The notes beneath the pieces were generated by a model. That model was given only the letters and a program-made list of their open reading frames with translations. It was not told where the DNA came from and made no database searches. A stretch of 64,000 nt of DNA. It comes from Prado023 sp963697345 (GTDB taxonomy: Bacteria; Actinomycetota; Actinomycetes; S36-B12; CAIYMF01). Where the stretch lies: NCBI GenBank assembly GCA_963697345.1, contig CAVONS010000007.1, positions 124,001 to 188,000 on the forward strand, written 5' to 3'. The translations under genes were made by a program, and so were the position numbers. Shown here piece by piece: positions 8,565 through 17,452 of the stretch (position 1 is the stretch's first letter; every line of letters starts with the position of its first letter).

Positions 8565-10208
8565 GTGGGCCCGGGATGGCAGTCGCTGAGTCTGGCGGCC
8601 CCGGCATGGATCGCCTTCGCGCTGGCCCTGGGAATGCTGGCCAAGTACGTGCGGCTCCCCGCCCTCGTGGGCTTCCTGCTCGCGGGGTTCCTGCTCAACG
8701 CGATGGGCGCGCGCCCCAGCGTGTTCATCGAGGAGATCGCCGATCTCGGCGTCACCCTGCTGCTGTTCACGATCGGTCTGCACCTGTCGGCCCGGATGTT
8801 CGCCCGGCCCGAGGTGTGGGCGGTTGGCGTGGGGCATATGGCGCTGTCGACCGGCGTGCTCACGGTGGCCGTGATCGGCGGGGCGGCGCTCGGCATCGGT
8901 CCGCTGGTGGCCCTGGGCCTCGGCGGGTCACTCGCCCTGGGCCTGGCACTGTCCTTCTCCAGCACCGTCTTCGCGGTCAAGGCGCTCGAGGACCGGGGCG
9001 CCCAGAGAACCCGACATGGGCGGATCGCCCTGGGTGTCCTGATCATCCAGGACCTCGTGGCGGTCGTGTTCCTGGCCACCGCCACCGACGCCAGGCCGAG
9101 CCCGTGGGCCCTGCTCCTGCTCGGGTTGCCGCTGCTGCGTCGCCCCCTGCTCGCGCTGATGGAGCACGCGGGGCACGGGGAGCTCCTCGTCCTGTTCGGC
9201 GTGGTCGCGGCCATCGGGGGTGCCGCCCTGTTCGAGGTCGTGGGCGTCAAGGCCGACCTCGGAGCGCTCGTGCTCGGATTCATGCTGGCGGGCACCGTGA
9301 AGTCCGGGGAGCTCAGCCGCGCCATGGACGGCTTCAAGGACCTGTTCCTCGTCGGCTTCTTCCTCAGCATCGGCCTGGCCGTGCCCGTCAGCGCGCTGTC
9401 GTTGGCCCTGGGGGTCATGTTCCTGCTGGCCATCCCCGTGAAGGCGGCCGGGTTCCTGCTGCTCTTCTCCGCAGCGCGGCTGCGCGCGCGGACCGCCTGG
9501 CAGGCCACGCTGGACCTGGCCACCTTCAGCGAGTTCGGCTTGATCGTGGTCGCCGCGGCGGTTGAGGCAGCGCTGCTGCCCGATTCGATCCTGGCCTCAG
9601 TGGCCGTTGCGGTGGCGCTGTCGCTGGTCGTCGCGGCACCGATCGCGACCCGGGGTGACGTGCTGTACTCGCGGTGGCGTGAGCCGCTGCGCCGGCTGCA
9701 GCGCTCCGAACGGCTCGAGGGCGACGAGGACCTGCACGTGAACCCCGTGGACGTGGTGGTCTTCGGGCTGGGCCGGCTCGGCTCCTCGGCCCTGGAGGCG
9801 GTGGAGCTGGAGTTCCCGGAGCGCGTGCTCGGCGTCGACGTGAGTCCACGCGCGGTGGCGCAGATGCGCGAGCGGGGGCACAACGTGGTCCTGGGTGATG
9901 CCACGGACCCGGAGTTCTGGTCGCGCACCGAGGACCTCATCCACAGGTTGGACTGGGTTCTGCTGACGATGGCGTCGCACGAGGCCAACCTGGCCGCCGT
10001 CGAGCGGCTGCGCAGCCGCGGCTTCCGGGGTCGGATCGTGGCCACGAGCCGCTACCCCGACCAGGCCGACGAGCTGCGTGCGCTGGGGGCAAGCCTCGTG
10101 TTCGACGTCTACGCGGAGGCGGGCTCGGGGTTCGCCAGCGACCTGCACCAACGCTTCGAGCAGGAGCGCGACGCGCCCACGACCGGACCTGACCGGCTGA
10201 CCGGCTGA
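8565..10208 (+). CDS. CPA2-type monovalent cation:proton antiporter with TrkA-N domain
   Basis: About 547-residue KefB/YbaL-type membrane antiporter for K+ or Na+ against H+. About 12 hydrophobic helices (about 5-375) form a Na_H_exchanger domain and contain the conserved IGLHLS and LALSFSSTVFAVKAL segments. A cytosolic Rossmann TrkA-N domain follows (about 395-510; GLGRLGSSALEAVE nucleotide loop). There is no TrkA-C domain. The start is uncertain: TTG at 8547 and GTG at 8565 share the frame, neither with a strong ribosome binding site. It is divergent from ctpF and shares its regulatory region, so it could respond to the same DosR box. Confidence 0.85.
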   Translation: MGPGWQSLSLAAPAWIAFALALGMLAKYVRLPALVGFLLAGFLLNAMGARPSVFIEEIADLGVTLLLFTIGLHLSARMFARPEVWAVGVGHMALSTGVLTVAVIGGAALGIGPLVALGLGGSLALGLALSFSSTVFAVKALEDRGAQRTRHGRIALGVLIIQDLVAVVFLATATDARPSPWALLLLGLPLLRRPLLALMEHAGHGELLVLFGVVAAIGGAALFEVVGVKADLGALVLGFMLAGTVKSGELSRAMDGFKDLFLVGFFLSIGLAVPVSALSLALGVMFLLAIPVKAAGFLLLFSAARLRARTAWQATLDLATFSEFGLIVVAAAVEAALLPDSILASVAVAVALSLVVAAPIATRGDVLYSRWREPLRRLQRSERLEGDEDLHVNPVDVVVFGLGRLGSSALEAVELEFPERVLGVDVSPRAVAQMRERGHNVVLGDATDPEFWSRTEDLIHRLDWVLLTMASHEANLAAVERLRSRGFRGRIVATSRYPDQADELRALGASLVFDVYAEAGSGFASDLHQRFEQERDAPTTGPDRLTG

Positions 10209-10220
10209 CCGGCGCGCCGG
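10209..10220. terminator. GC palindrome between convergent genes
   Basis: CCGGCGCGCCGG is a perfect 12-base palindrome at the junction of the convergent antiporter and hydrogenase-protease genes. There is no U-tract. Any two-way terminator role is an inference from position. Confidence 0.3.
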
Positions 10221-10227
10221 CCCGGCG

Positions 10228-10755
10228 TCAGGACGCGTGAGTCGGTGCGGTGTCCCCAGCCAGGGCCTCAAGCACCGCAGCCACGGCGGCGGGCAGCGCG
10301 TCGGTGACCTCCGCGGACAGGGGTGCGCCGTGTTCGAACTGCTGCGCCTCGACGCCCACGACCACCACCCGCGGTGGCAGCCGGTGCAGCACCCGGGCCA
10401 GCTCGAGGGCCCCGGCCAGGCCGAACCCGTGGGTACCGGCCGGCCCGGGATCGACACGGCCTGCCAGCGCCTGGTCGTCCCGACCTGACGTACCCACCTC
10501 GAGGACGACCACCGTCCCCGGCGCGGAGGCGGAGCGCACGGCGTCCACCACCACCATCGTCTCCGGACCGTCCTCGCGACACTCCTCGAGCAGGTCGAGA
10601 AGGGCCGTCGGGTCCTCATGCTCGACGATCCGGGTGCTGATCAGGCCCCGCTCGGCCGCTGCTGCAGCCACCCGCGCCGCCACGACGGGCCCGATGCCGT
10701 CGTCCCCGCGGTCCCGGGCTCCCAGTCCGACGACCAGGGCGCGCGCACGGCTCAC
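10228..10755 (-). CDS. [NiFe]-hydrogenase maturation protease
   Basis: 175-residue HycI/HyaD-family endopeptidase that removes the C-terminal tail of the hydrogenase large subunit after Ni insertion. It opens with the family signature VVGLGARDRGDDGIGP; the acidic residues there and in VVVDAV are the usual nickel ligands. The GTG start (10753-10755) overlaps the hydA stop. It is last in the hydrogenase operon. HydA ends only about ten residues after its last CxxC motif, so how much is left for this protease to cleave is unclear. General hyp maturation genes are not in the window. Confidence 0.85.
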   Translation of the reverse strand: MSRARALVVGLGARDRGDDGIGPVVAARVAAAAAERGLISTRIVEHEDPTALLDLLEECREDGPETMVVVDAVRSASAPGTVVVLEVGTSGRDDQALAGRVDPGPAGTHGFGLAGALELARVLHRLPPRVVVVGVEAQQFEHGAPLSAEVTDALPAAVAAVLEALAGDTAPTHAS

Positions 10756-12056
10756 ACCTGCTCCACGGTGAGGTCCAGGAAGTGGGTGGCACACGAGATG
10801 CACGGGTCGTAGGTGCGGATCGTGACCTCGCACTGGCGGGTCAGCTCCTCGTGCGACAGGTGCAGGTTGGCCTGCACGAACGCGCGCAGGTCTGCCTCGA
10901 TCGCCGGCTGGTTCTGTGATGTCGGGGGCACGATCTGGGCCTCGAGGATCGTGCCGGACTCGTCGAACCGGTACCGGTGGTAGAGCAGGCCGCGCGGGGC
11001 CTCGGTGGCACCGTGCCCCTCGCCGGCCCGGGCCGGCACGTCGACCGCGGCCACCGGCGCGCCGTGCCAGGCATCGATGATGGCGATGGCCTCGTCCAGG
11101 GCGTGGATGAGCTCGACCGTGCGCACGATGATCGACTTGAACGGGTTGCGGCAGGTGGGGCCGAGCCCGACCGATTCCGCGGCCTCACGGGCCAACGGGG
11201 CAAGGGCGGGGTAGTTCAGTGAGTAGCGGGCCAGGGGGCCCACCACGTAGGGCTGGCCGTCGAAGCTGGCGTGCAGCGCGTTGGAGTGCGCCACGTGGGA
11301 CTCGGCCACGTGGGTGGCGAACTCTGACACCGGCGCGTGCAGCCCGGCTGAGGTGACCAGCGCGCCGGACTCCAACGGGTATCCGTTCTGCGAGTCCAGC
11401 GCGAGGTACAGGTAGGGCTGGTCGAAGTCCGGGAACTCGAAGCCGGAGACGATGGGGACAGCCGCCAGGGACTCCTCGCGGGCTGCCACCAGAGCCGGAC
11501 GCAGCGCGAGCAGCTCCTCGCGTCGGGGCAGGCGATGGAAGCCGCCGACGCGGACATTGACCGGGTGCACGGAGCGCCCACCGACCACGGTCATCAGGTC
11601 GTTGCCGGCGCGCTTGATCCGCAGGGCGGACTCCACCAGGCCCCGGTGGTCGCGGGCCATCTCGATCGCGCCGTCGTAGCCGAGCAGGTCCGGAGCATGC
11701 AGCATGAAGATGTGCAGCGCGTGGCTCTCGATCCATTCGCCGCAGTAGAGCAGGCGCCGCAGCAGGCGGATCTCGTCGGGCACGCTGACGCCGCAGGCGT
11801 CCTCGATCGCCAGGCATGCGCTCATCTGGTAGGCCACGGGGCAGATGCCACAGATGCGTGCGGTGATGTCGGGCGGCTCGGTGTAGGACCGCCCGCGCAG
11901 GAAGGCCTCGAAGAACCGGGGCGGCTCGAAGATCCGCAGGTGGACGTCGAGCACCTCGCCATCCTGGACATGCACGTGCATGCCGCCCTCGCCCTCCACC
12001 CGCGCCAGGGTGTCGACGCTGAGCACGTGGCTGCCCGAAGTCAGCTTGTGGGTCAC
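10752..12056 (-). CDS. hydA: Group 3b [NiFe]-hydrogenase large (alpha) subunit
   Basis: 434-residue catalytic subunit of the soluble NAD(P)-linked hydrogenase (HydBGDA or HyhBGSL type), which carries the Ni-Fe site. The N-terminal motif RICGICPVAY and the C-terminal motif DPCISCATHF supply the four cysteine ligands and match the group 3b pattern. The GTG start (12054-12056) overlaps the hydD stop as GTGA. Known members oxidise or evolve H2 with NADP(H). In mycobacteria the 3b enzyme (Hyd3) is induced in hypoxia under DosR, consistent with the DosR-type box at the head of this operon. Confidence 0.93.
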   Translation of the reverse strand: MTHKLTSGSHVLSVDTLARVEGEGGMHVHVQDGEVLDVHLRIFEPPRFFEAFLRGRSYTEPPDITARICGICPVAYQMSACLAIEDACGVSVPDEIRLLRRLLYCGEWIESHALHIFMLHAPDLLGYDGAIEMARDHRGLVESALRIKRAGNDLMTVVGGRSVHPVNVRVGGFHRLPRREELLALRPALVAAREESLAAVPIVSGFEFPDFDQPYLYLALDSQNGYPLESGALVTSAGLHAPVSEFATHVAESHVAHSNALHASFDGQPYVVGPLARYSLNYPALAPLAREAAESVGLGPTCRNPFKSIIVRTVELIHALDEAIAIIDAWHGAPVAAVDVPARAGEGHGATEAPRGLLYHRYRFDESGTILEAQIVPPTSQNQPAIEADLRAFVQANLHLSHEELTRQCEVTIRTYDPCISCATHFLDLTVEQV

Positions 12057-12955
12057 GGGCGGACCTCCTCCTCGGTGGTGCCGGTTCTCGGATCGCCGGG
12101 GATCGGATCGCCGGGGGACGCCGCAGCGGCCAGGCTCTGTGATCGGAAGGCCTCGGCCCCAGCATTGAAGGTGCGGAAGAAGCGCAGCACGTCCTCCTCA
12201 GCCATCCCGTTGACCCGGAGGCGTTCGGCGATGGAGGCGGTGTTGGGGGTGTCCTGGGGCCCGAAGCAGCCATAGCAGCCCCGGTGGAACGTCGGGCAGA
12301 GCGCGCCGCACCCGGCTTGGGTCACGGGGCCCAGGCACGGCATCCCATCAGCCACGGCGACGCAGACCGTCGCACTGCGCTTGCACTCCTGGCACACGCT
12401 GCCCGTGGGGACCCGGGGCCGGCGACCCTGCAGCATGGCGGCCAGCACCTCGAGAAGCTGGCCCTTGTCGATGGGGCAGCCACGCAGCTGGAAGTCCACG
12501 GTCACGTGCGCGGAGATGGGGGTCGACCGATCCAGTGTGGCCAGGTAGGCCGGGTGGGCGTAGACGACCGAGAGGAACTGGCCCACGTCGGCGAAGTTGC
12601 GCAGTGCCTGGATCCCGCCGCTGGTGGCGCAGGCCCCGATGGTGATCAGGGTGCGCGACGCGGCCCGGACCTGCTGGATCCGTTCGGCGTCCGAGGGAGT
12701 CGTGATCGAGCCCTCGACGAGGCTGATGTCGTACGGGCCGGCGACCACGGCCCGGGTGGCCTCCGGGAAGTAGGCCACCTGGACCCGGTCGGCCACAGCC
12801 AGCAGCTCGTCCTCGCAGTTGAGCAGCGTGAGCTGGCAGCCGTCGCAGGACGCGAACTTCCACACCGCGAGGCTCGGGCGAGCAGATGCTGCGGTGGGCC
12901 CGGGGACCGGGACGGGTGTCGCCTCGTCGGTGGGGGGCACGGTGGTCTGGGTCAT
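12053..12955 (-). CDS. hydD: Group 3b [NiFe]-hydrogenase small (delta) subunit
   Basis: 300-residue electron-transfer subunit with three predicted [4Fe-4S] clusters. Cysteine motifs are SCDGCQLTLLNC near residue 38, GACATSGG, RGCPIDK, and a C-terminal group CQECKRSATVC / GCGALCP / GCYGCFGP. No twin-arginine signal is present, which fits a cytoplasmic group 3 enzyme. The ATG at 12953-12955 overlaps the hydG stop (TGATG). The N-terminal 30 residues are a Pro/Thr/Ala-rich extension before the conserved domain. Confidence 0.92.
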   Translation of the reverse strand: MTQTTVPPTDEATPVPVPGPTAASARPSLAVWKFASCDGCQLTLLNCEDELLAVADRVQVAYFPEATRAVVAGPYDISLVEGSITTPSDAERIQQVRAASRTLITIGACATSGGIQALRNFADVGQFLSVVYAHPAYLATLDRSTPISAHVTVDFQLRGCPIDKGQLLEVLAAMLQGRRPRVPTGSVCQECKRSATVCVAVADGMPCLGPVTQAGCGALCPTFHRGCYGCFGPQDTPNTASIAERLRVNGMAEEDVLRFFRTFNAGAEAFRSQSLAAAASPGDPIPGDPRTGTTEEEVRP

Positions 12956-13839
12956 CACAACTCCCGGATGTCCATCAGCGCGGCCAGCCGCGCGTAGTCC
13001 ATGACCGGCCCGTCCACGCAGAGGAACACCTCCCGGACCTGGCAGTGCCCACACAGGCCGACACCACATTTCATGTTGCGCTCCATCGACAGGCGGACCT
13101 GGTCCGCGGGTACTCCACGGTCGACCAGCGCGGTCGCCGCGTGGCGCATCATGACCTCGGGGCCGCAGACCAGCGCGAGGGTGTTCAGCGGATCGAAGCC
13201 CGCCCGTGGGACGAGGTTCGTGACCAGTCCCACCCGGCCGGTCCAGCTCGGTGGGCCGTAGTCGACGGTGATCTCGACGACGATGTCGTGCTCGGCAGCC
13301 CAGCGGGCCATGTCGTCGGCGAAGAGGATGTCCTCGGGCGAGCGGGCGCCGTACAGCACGACGACGCGCCCGAACTCGGCACGCCGGGACACCACCTCGA
13401 GGATCGCCGGGCGCAGTGGGGCCAGCCCGATCCCGCCGGTGACCACCACGATGTCCTGGCCGAGCCCATCGGTGACGTCCCAGCCTGTCCCGAACGGGCC
13501 GCGCACGCCGATGGCGGTGCCGGGCGCCGTGGTGACCAGCGCATGCGTGACTGCTCCGACATCCCGGATCGTGTGCAGCAGCGGGCCGGGCCGGGTGGGA
13601 TCGCCGCAGATCGAGATCGGGACCTCTCCGACGCCGAAGGCGTGCAGCATGGTGAACTGCCCGCCGCGATGGGCCAGGGGGACGCCGTCCTGCGGCTCCA
13701 GGGCGAGGGTGACGGTGTCGCGGGTGTCCAGCCGGACCTCGCGGACCTCGAAGAGCCGCGGGATCATCGGGTCCGGGGCCACCGACCTGTCGTGAGCGGC
13801 ATCAGTGGCGAGGTGTCCGGAGACGGAGGTGGTGCTCAC
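12955..13839 (-). CDS. hydG: Hydrogenase gamma subunit, FAD/NAD(P)-binding oxidoreductase
   Basis: 294-residue ferredoxin-NADP+ reductase-like diaphorase subunit. A FAD-binding domain (about 28-125), an NAD-binding domain (GGIGLAPLRP loop near 140) and a C-terminal [2Fe-2S] motif CGVGLCGHCQV...C pass electrons between NAD(P)H and HydB/HydD. The GTG start at 13837-13839 overlaps the stop of the cyclic-nucleotide-binding gene; MIPRLFEV near residue 25 is an internal alternative that would break the coupling. It is third in the operon. Confidence 0.9.
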   Translation of the reverse strand: MSTTSVSGHLATDAAHDRSVAPDPMIPRLFEVREVRLDTRDTVTLALEPQDGVPLAHRGGQFTMLHAFGVGEVPISICGDPTRPGPLLHTIRDVGAVTHALVTTAPGTAIGVRGPFGTGWDVTDGLGQDIVVVTGGIGLAPLRPAILEVVSRRAEFGRVVVLYGARSPEDILFADDMARWAAEHDIVVEITVDYGPPSWTGRVGLVTNLVPRAGFDPLNTLALVCGPEVMMRHAATALVDRGVPADQVRLSMERNMKCGVGLCGHCQVREVFLCVDGPVMDYARLAALMDIREL

Positions 13840-14297
13840 ACCGGGCTCCCGTAGACGTCGAGCAGGCGGATGCGGGCGTCCTGCAGCCGCCGGTACAGCA
13901 CACCCGAGACGCGCTGCATGAGGGCGTATCCCAGGGCCGGATCCTGCTCGCACTTGCCGCGCAGGCAGGCGCCATCGAGGGCCACCGCGCTGACCATCGT
14001 GGTGGCCCGCGCATCGAACATCCACCGGTAGGGCGGCACCAACCACGACCAGCCGACCACGTCGCCCTCGTCCAGGCTGGCCACGATGAGGTCGCCACGA
14101 CTCGGGTCGTGGATGTCCAGGGCGACCCTGCCGCGGCGGATGACGTAGAACGTGTCGGCCGGGTCCCCGGTCCGGAACAGGGTGGCCCCCTCGGGGAAGT
14201 GCACGTTCTGGGCGCAGCCGACCATCAGGTCCATCACACCTGGCTCCAGGCCGAGGAAGAACGGGTGCTCGGGAAGGTACTCGGCCAAGCTGCGCAT
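13836..14297 (-). CDS. Stand-alone cyclic-nucleotide-binding domain protein in the hydrogenase operon
   Basis: 153 residues, nearly all one cNMP-binding beta-barrel (about 10-125) with the phosphate-binding-cassette region around PADTFYVIRRGRVALDI. There is no helix-turn-helix, so it is not a Crp/Fnr activator. It lies between hydB and hydG, 11 bases after hydB, and overlaps hydG, so it is made together with the enzyme. It could be an allosteric or membrane-tethering partner responding to cAMP. The canonical arginine of the cAMP pocket is not obvious, so ligand binding is uncertain. Confidence 0.82.
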   Translation of the reverse strand: MRSLAEYLPEHPFFLGLEPGVMDLMVGCAQNVHFPEGATLFRTGDPADTFYVIRRGRVALDIHDPSRGDLIVASLDEGDVVGWSWLVPPYRWMFDARATTMVSAVALDGACLRGKCEQDPALGYALMQRVSGVLYRRLQDARIRLLDVYGSPV

Positions 14298-14308
14298 GAT
14301 GTCCGCTC

Positions 14309-15490
14309 CTATCGGTCCGTGCTGGTGGGCGTGGGTCGCCCGGATCCCTGAGGTGAGGTCCGGCGCTGGGCGGTGACTCGGAGGTCGGCAGCCCGCAGGG
14401 CGGCCACCTCCGCTGTGAGGTCGATGGCTGCCGGGCACCAGGTGACGCAGCGGCCGCAACCGACGCAGCCCGACACCCCGAACTGGTCGGTCCATGAGCC
14501 GAGCTTGTGGGTGAGCCACTGCCGGTAGCGCGAGCTTGTCGAGGTCCGCACAGACCCGCCGTGCAGGTGCGAGTACTCCAACGAGAAGCAGGAGTCCCAC
14601 ACGCGGTGCCGCTCGTCGATGTCGCCGGACAGGTCGCTGACGTCCTCCACGGACGTGCAGAAGCAGGTCGGGCACACCATCGTGCAGTTCGTGCAGGCCA
14701 GGCACCGCTGGCCGACCTCGGCCCAGACGGGGCTCTCCGCGTTCGAGTAGAGGAGCTCGGGCAGCCCATCGGTGTCCACCTGCCGGCCCATGTGCGCGAC
14801 GGCGCCGGACACGACCGCGGCGGCTGCGTCGAGATCGGCCCCGGTGGCCGGGCGCGTCGGCACCTCGGACAGCACCTCGGCACCGGTCGGTGAGCCGACC
14901 TCGACCAGGAAGCGGTGGCCGTCGGGGTCCAGCACCTCGGTCAGCGTCAGGTCCGCCCCGGCCCCGGGCTTGGGCCCGGTGCCCATCGAGACGCAGAAGC
15001 AGGTCCCGGCGGGGCTTGCGCAGGTCACCGCGATGATGAGGTTCCCGGCCCGACGACTCGTGTAGTGGGCGTCGGTGAGCTCCCGGCCGGACAGGACCTG
15101 GTCCTGGATCGTGATGGCGGCCAGATCGCAGCCGCGCACACCGAGCAGCGCCACCGGCGTGGGATCAGCGGCAGGAGGATCGACCTCGAAGCCGGATCCG
15201 ACCCGTCGGCCCCGCCAGAGCAGCTCGTCGGCGGGGAACAGGACGGACTTGGCCGACTGGGCCGTGGTGGCGAAGGAGAACAGCGCCTCGTCAGGCCTCG
15301 AGTGGATCCGGTAGGTCCCTGCCTCCTGGGTGTCGCCGACTCCGCCGGGCAGGTCGTCCAGGCCCTGGATCTCGGCGATCACGACGGCTCCATCGCGCAC
15401 CGTGGGCCCCAGGACCCGATAGCCACGCGTGTGCAGGGAATCGATGAGTGTGTTCAGGCCGGAACGATCGAGTATCACGGCACTGTCCAT
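14309..15490 (-). CDS. hydB: Hydrogenase beta subunit, 4Fe-4S protein
   Basis: 393-residue iron-sulfur subunit that relays electrons from the small subunit to the HydG flavin. Two ferredoxin-type motifs lie in the C-terminal half, CLACTNCTMVCP and CVGCGRCVTWCP, plus an upstream group with GTCFCVSMG and PTCFCTS. The start is ATG at 15488-15490 with GGAGG seven bases upstream; the frame continues further upstream but crosses the promoter. First gene of the six-gene operon; the DosR-type box is 57 bases upstream of the ATG. Confidence 0.9.
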   Translation of the reverse strand: MDSAVILDRSGLNTLIDSLHTRGYRVLGPTVRDGAVVIAEIQGLDDLPGGVGDTQEAGTYRIHSRPDEALFSFATTAQSAKSVLFPADELLWRGRRVGSGFEVDPPAADPTPVALLGVRGCDLAAITIQDQVLSGRELTDAHYTSRRAGNLIIAVTCASPAGTCFCVSMGTGPKPGAGADLTLTEVLDPDGHRFLVEVGSPTGAEVLSEVPTRPATGADLDAAAAVVSGAVAHMGRQVDTDGLPELLYSNAESPVWAEVGQRCLACTNCTMVCPTCFCTSVEDVSDLSGDIDERHRVWDSCFSLEYSHLHGGSVRTSTSSRYRQWLTHKLGSWTDQFGVSGCVGCGRCVTWCPAAIDLTAEVAALRAADLRVTAQRRTSPQGSGRPTPTSTDR

Positions 15491-15546
15491 GGGCACCTCC
15501 GACGGGCGACTCCACCAGCGTATTGCGGCCCTGGCTGGGCCAGATA

Positions 15547-15560
15547 GGGACTTTCGGCTC
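15547..15560 (-). promoter_or_regulatory. Candidate DosR box upstream of the hydrogenase operon
   Basis: GGGAC-TTTC-GGCTC on the plus strand (8 of 10 half-site bases to GGGAC-N4-GTCCC, with a T-rich centre as in mycobacterial sites). It is 57 bases upstream of the hydB ATG. The group 3b hydrogenase of M. smegmatis is a known DosR target. Confidence 0.62.
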
Positions 15561-15627
15561 CCGGGAGGTGTGGCGATCGGCGCCCCCGGGTCGCGGAGGC
15601 GACCGGTGACGACGCGCCGCCGGTCCG

Positions 15628-16506
15628 TCAGCTGGTGATGTCCTTCTGTGCGAACCGTGCCCAGGCCAGGCCGAGGAACACCACCACGTAGCCGAGGTCG
15701 ACGAGCAGTCCGGTGCCCATGGTGTCCCAGAAGATGGGTTCGCGGAAGGCGTCGGCGAAGGCCGACCATCGGTGCACCAGCAGCCACGGACCAAGCCAGT
15801 CCAGCTGTGGGATGGCATCCAGGATCCACATGGCGGTGGCGACCACCGTGGTGGCGATCATGGCCGCGATCGGCTGCTCGGTCAGCGTGGACAGGAACAG
15901 TCCGACTGCGGCAAGCCCCGACAACCCGGCGGTCAGGTACAGCACGGCGATCGCCACCCGGCCCAGGGCATCGATCAGGCTGATCTGGTTCCCGGACAGC
16001 AGGGTGGTCGGGCCCAGCCCGAGCAGGACCCCGCCGACGAGCAGGCCAGTGCCCGCCACCACCACCACCCCGATCAGGGCTCCGATGACCAGCGAGACGT
16101 ACTTGACCAGCAGCAGCCGGGTGCGGTCCACGGGGACGGTCAGCAGGTAGCGCAGCGTCCCCAGGTTGGCCTCACCTGCGACGGTGTCCCCCGCCAGGAC
16201 GGCGACCGCAAGGGGGAGGAACAGCGCCATCTCCACGCTCATGGCCGTGAGGGCGACGAAGATCCCGTTCGACGTGACCGCCGAGATCAGCCCGGGCCCG
16301 CCGTCCCCGGCGTCCCCGGGCCCCGAGACCGCTATGGCCACAGCGATGAGGATCGGGACCGAGGCCAGGACGAGGACCCCGGCCCGGTTGCGCCGTCGCC
16401 CGAGGATGAGCCGCATCTCGCTGCGCAGGAGCCGCGCGGAGGCGGCCACTGTGCCCTGGGCCGTCCGGCCATGGCCCGGGGCGGCTGGTGCGTCAGCCGC
16501 TGACAT
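15628..16506 (-). CDS. ABC-2 type transporter permease
   Basis: 292-residue integral membrane protein with six predicted helices of the ABC-2 (NatB/CcmB-like) permease type. The cytoplasmic N-terminus (about 1-40) is Ala/Arg rich. It pairs with the ATPase gene that overlaps its start by 14 bases. The exported substrate cannot be read from sequence. Confidence 0.82.
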   Translation of the reverse strand: MSAADAPAAPGHGRTAQGTVAASARLLRSEMRLILGRRRNRAGVLVLASVPILIAVAIAVSGPGDAGDGGPGLISAVTSNGIFVALTAMSVEMALFLPLAVAVLAGDTVAGEANLGTLRYLLTVPVDRTRLLLVKYVSLVIGALIGVVVVAGTGLLVGGVLLGLGPTTLLSGNQISLIDALGRVAIAVLYLTAGLSGLAAVGLFLSTLTEQPIAAMIATTVVATAMWILDAIPQLDWLGPWLLVHRWSAFADAFREPIFWDTMGTGLLVDLGYVVVFLGLAWARFAQKDITS

Positions 16507-17452
16507 CGAAGCCCTCCCCGGTCAGCGACACGAACAGGTCCTCCAGGCTGGGGGCCACCACCGAGAAGCCGCGGACGGCCACGCCGGCGTGCACGAGCCC
16601 GGCCACGATGTCCTCGGGCGCCAGGTCACCCGGGGGTGCGCTTGCCCCCGCGCCAGTCATCACGACACCCGACAGGCCCAGCGCGCGCAGCGCCTGTGCT
16701 GCCTGCTCGGGTTCGGCAGCGATGACCTCGACGACCACCTGGGCGCCCGCGGAGCGCACCTCGGCGACCGTCCCCTGGGCAACCAGTCGGCCCTCACGCA
16801 TGACCCCGACGTGCGAGCACATCTGCTCCACCTCGGACAGCAGATGGCTGGAGACCAGGACGGTCGTGCCGTCGGCAGCCAGGGAGGCGACGAGGTGGCG
16901 CACCTCGCGTGTTCCCTGCGGGTCCAGGCCATTGGTGGGCTCGTCGAGGACCAGCAGGTCCCGGGGGGCCAGAAGGGCGGCGGCGATGGCCAGCCGCTGG
17001 CGCATGCCCAGCGAGTAGGCGCGGTAGCGCTTGCGCGCGGCGGCCAGCAGCCCGACCCGGTCAAGTGCCTCGTCGATGCGCCCCGCGGCCGTGCGTGGGT
17101 CCGCGAAGCGGTCGGCGGCATCCAGCCGGGTGAGGTTCGCGCGGCCGGACAGGTAGGGATGGAAGGCCGGGCCCTCGACCAGTGAGCCCACCCGTGGCAG
17201 CACGTCCGAGGAGCGCCCGGGGATCGGGTGTCCGAGCAGCTCGATGTGCCCGGCTGTGGGATGCACGAGCCCGAGGAGCATGCGGATGGTGGTGGTCTTG
17301 CCCGAGCCGTTGGGCCCGAGGAACCCGTACACGGCGCCACGTGGCACGTCGAGGTCGAGGTCATCGACGGCAGTCTGCGAGCCGAAGCGCTTCGTGAGTC
17401 CGTGGGTCGCCACCGCGTCGGCGGCGTCAGCTGTGGGCGGGGGTGGGCTCAC
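16493..17452 (-). CDS. ABC transporter ATP-binding protein (ABC-2 exporter)
   Basis: 319-residue ATPase with Walker A GPNGSGKTT, a signature in the form YSLGMRQR, Walker B LLVLDEP and a C-terminal DUF4162-like tail (about 225-315). It energises the adjoining permease. Its start overlaps the stop of the upstream LolA-like gene by 4 bases, so the three genes form one operon (LolA-like, ATPase, permease). Confidence 0.88.
   Translation of the reverse strand: MSPPPPTADAADAVATHGLTKRFGSQTAVDDLDLDVPRGAVYGFLGPNGSGKTTTIRMLLGLVHPTAGHIELLGHPIPGRSSDVLPRVGSLVEGPAFHPYLSGRANLTRLDAADRFADPRTAAGRIDEALDRVGLLAAARKRYRAYSLGMRQRLAIAAALLAPRDLLVLDEPTNGLDPQGTREVRHLVASLAADGTTVLVSSHLLSEVEQMCSHVGVMREGRLVAQGTVAEVRSAGAQVVVEVIAAEPEQAAQALRALGLSGVVMTGAGASAPPGDLAPEDIVAGLVHAGVAVRGFSVVAPSLEDLFVSLTGEGFDVSG

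Noticed and set aside
8538..8600. ATG at 8538 as start of the cation antiporter
   Set aside because: It is in a different reading frame from the antiporter; only TTG 8547 and GTG 8565 are in frame.
13836..14297. Crp/Fnr transcription factor call for the cNMP-binding gene
   Set aside because: The protein ends after the cNMP domain and its C-helix; no DNA-binding helix-turn-helix follows before the stop.
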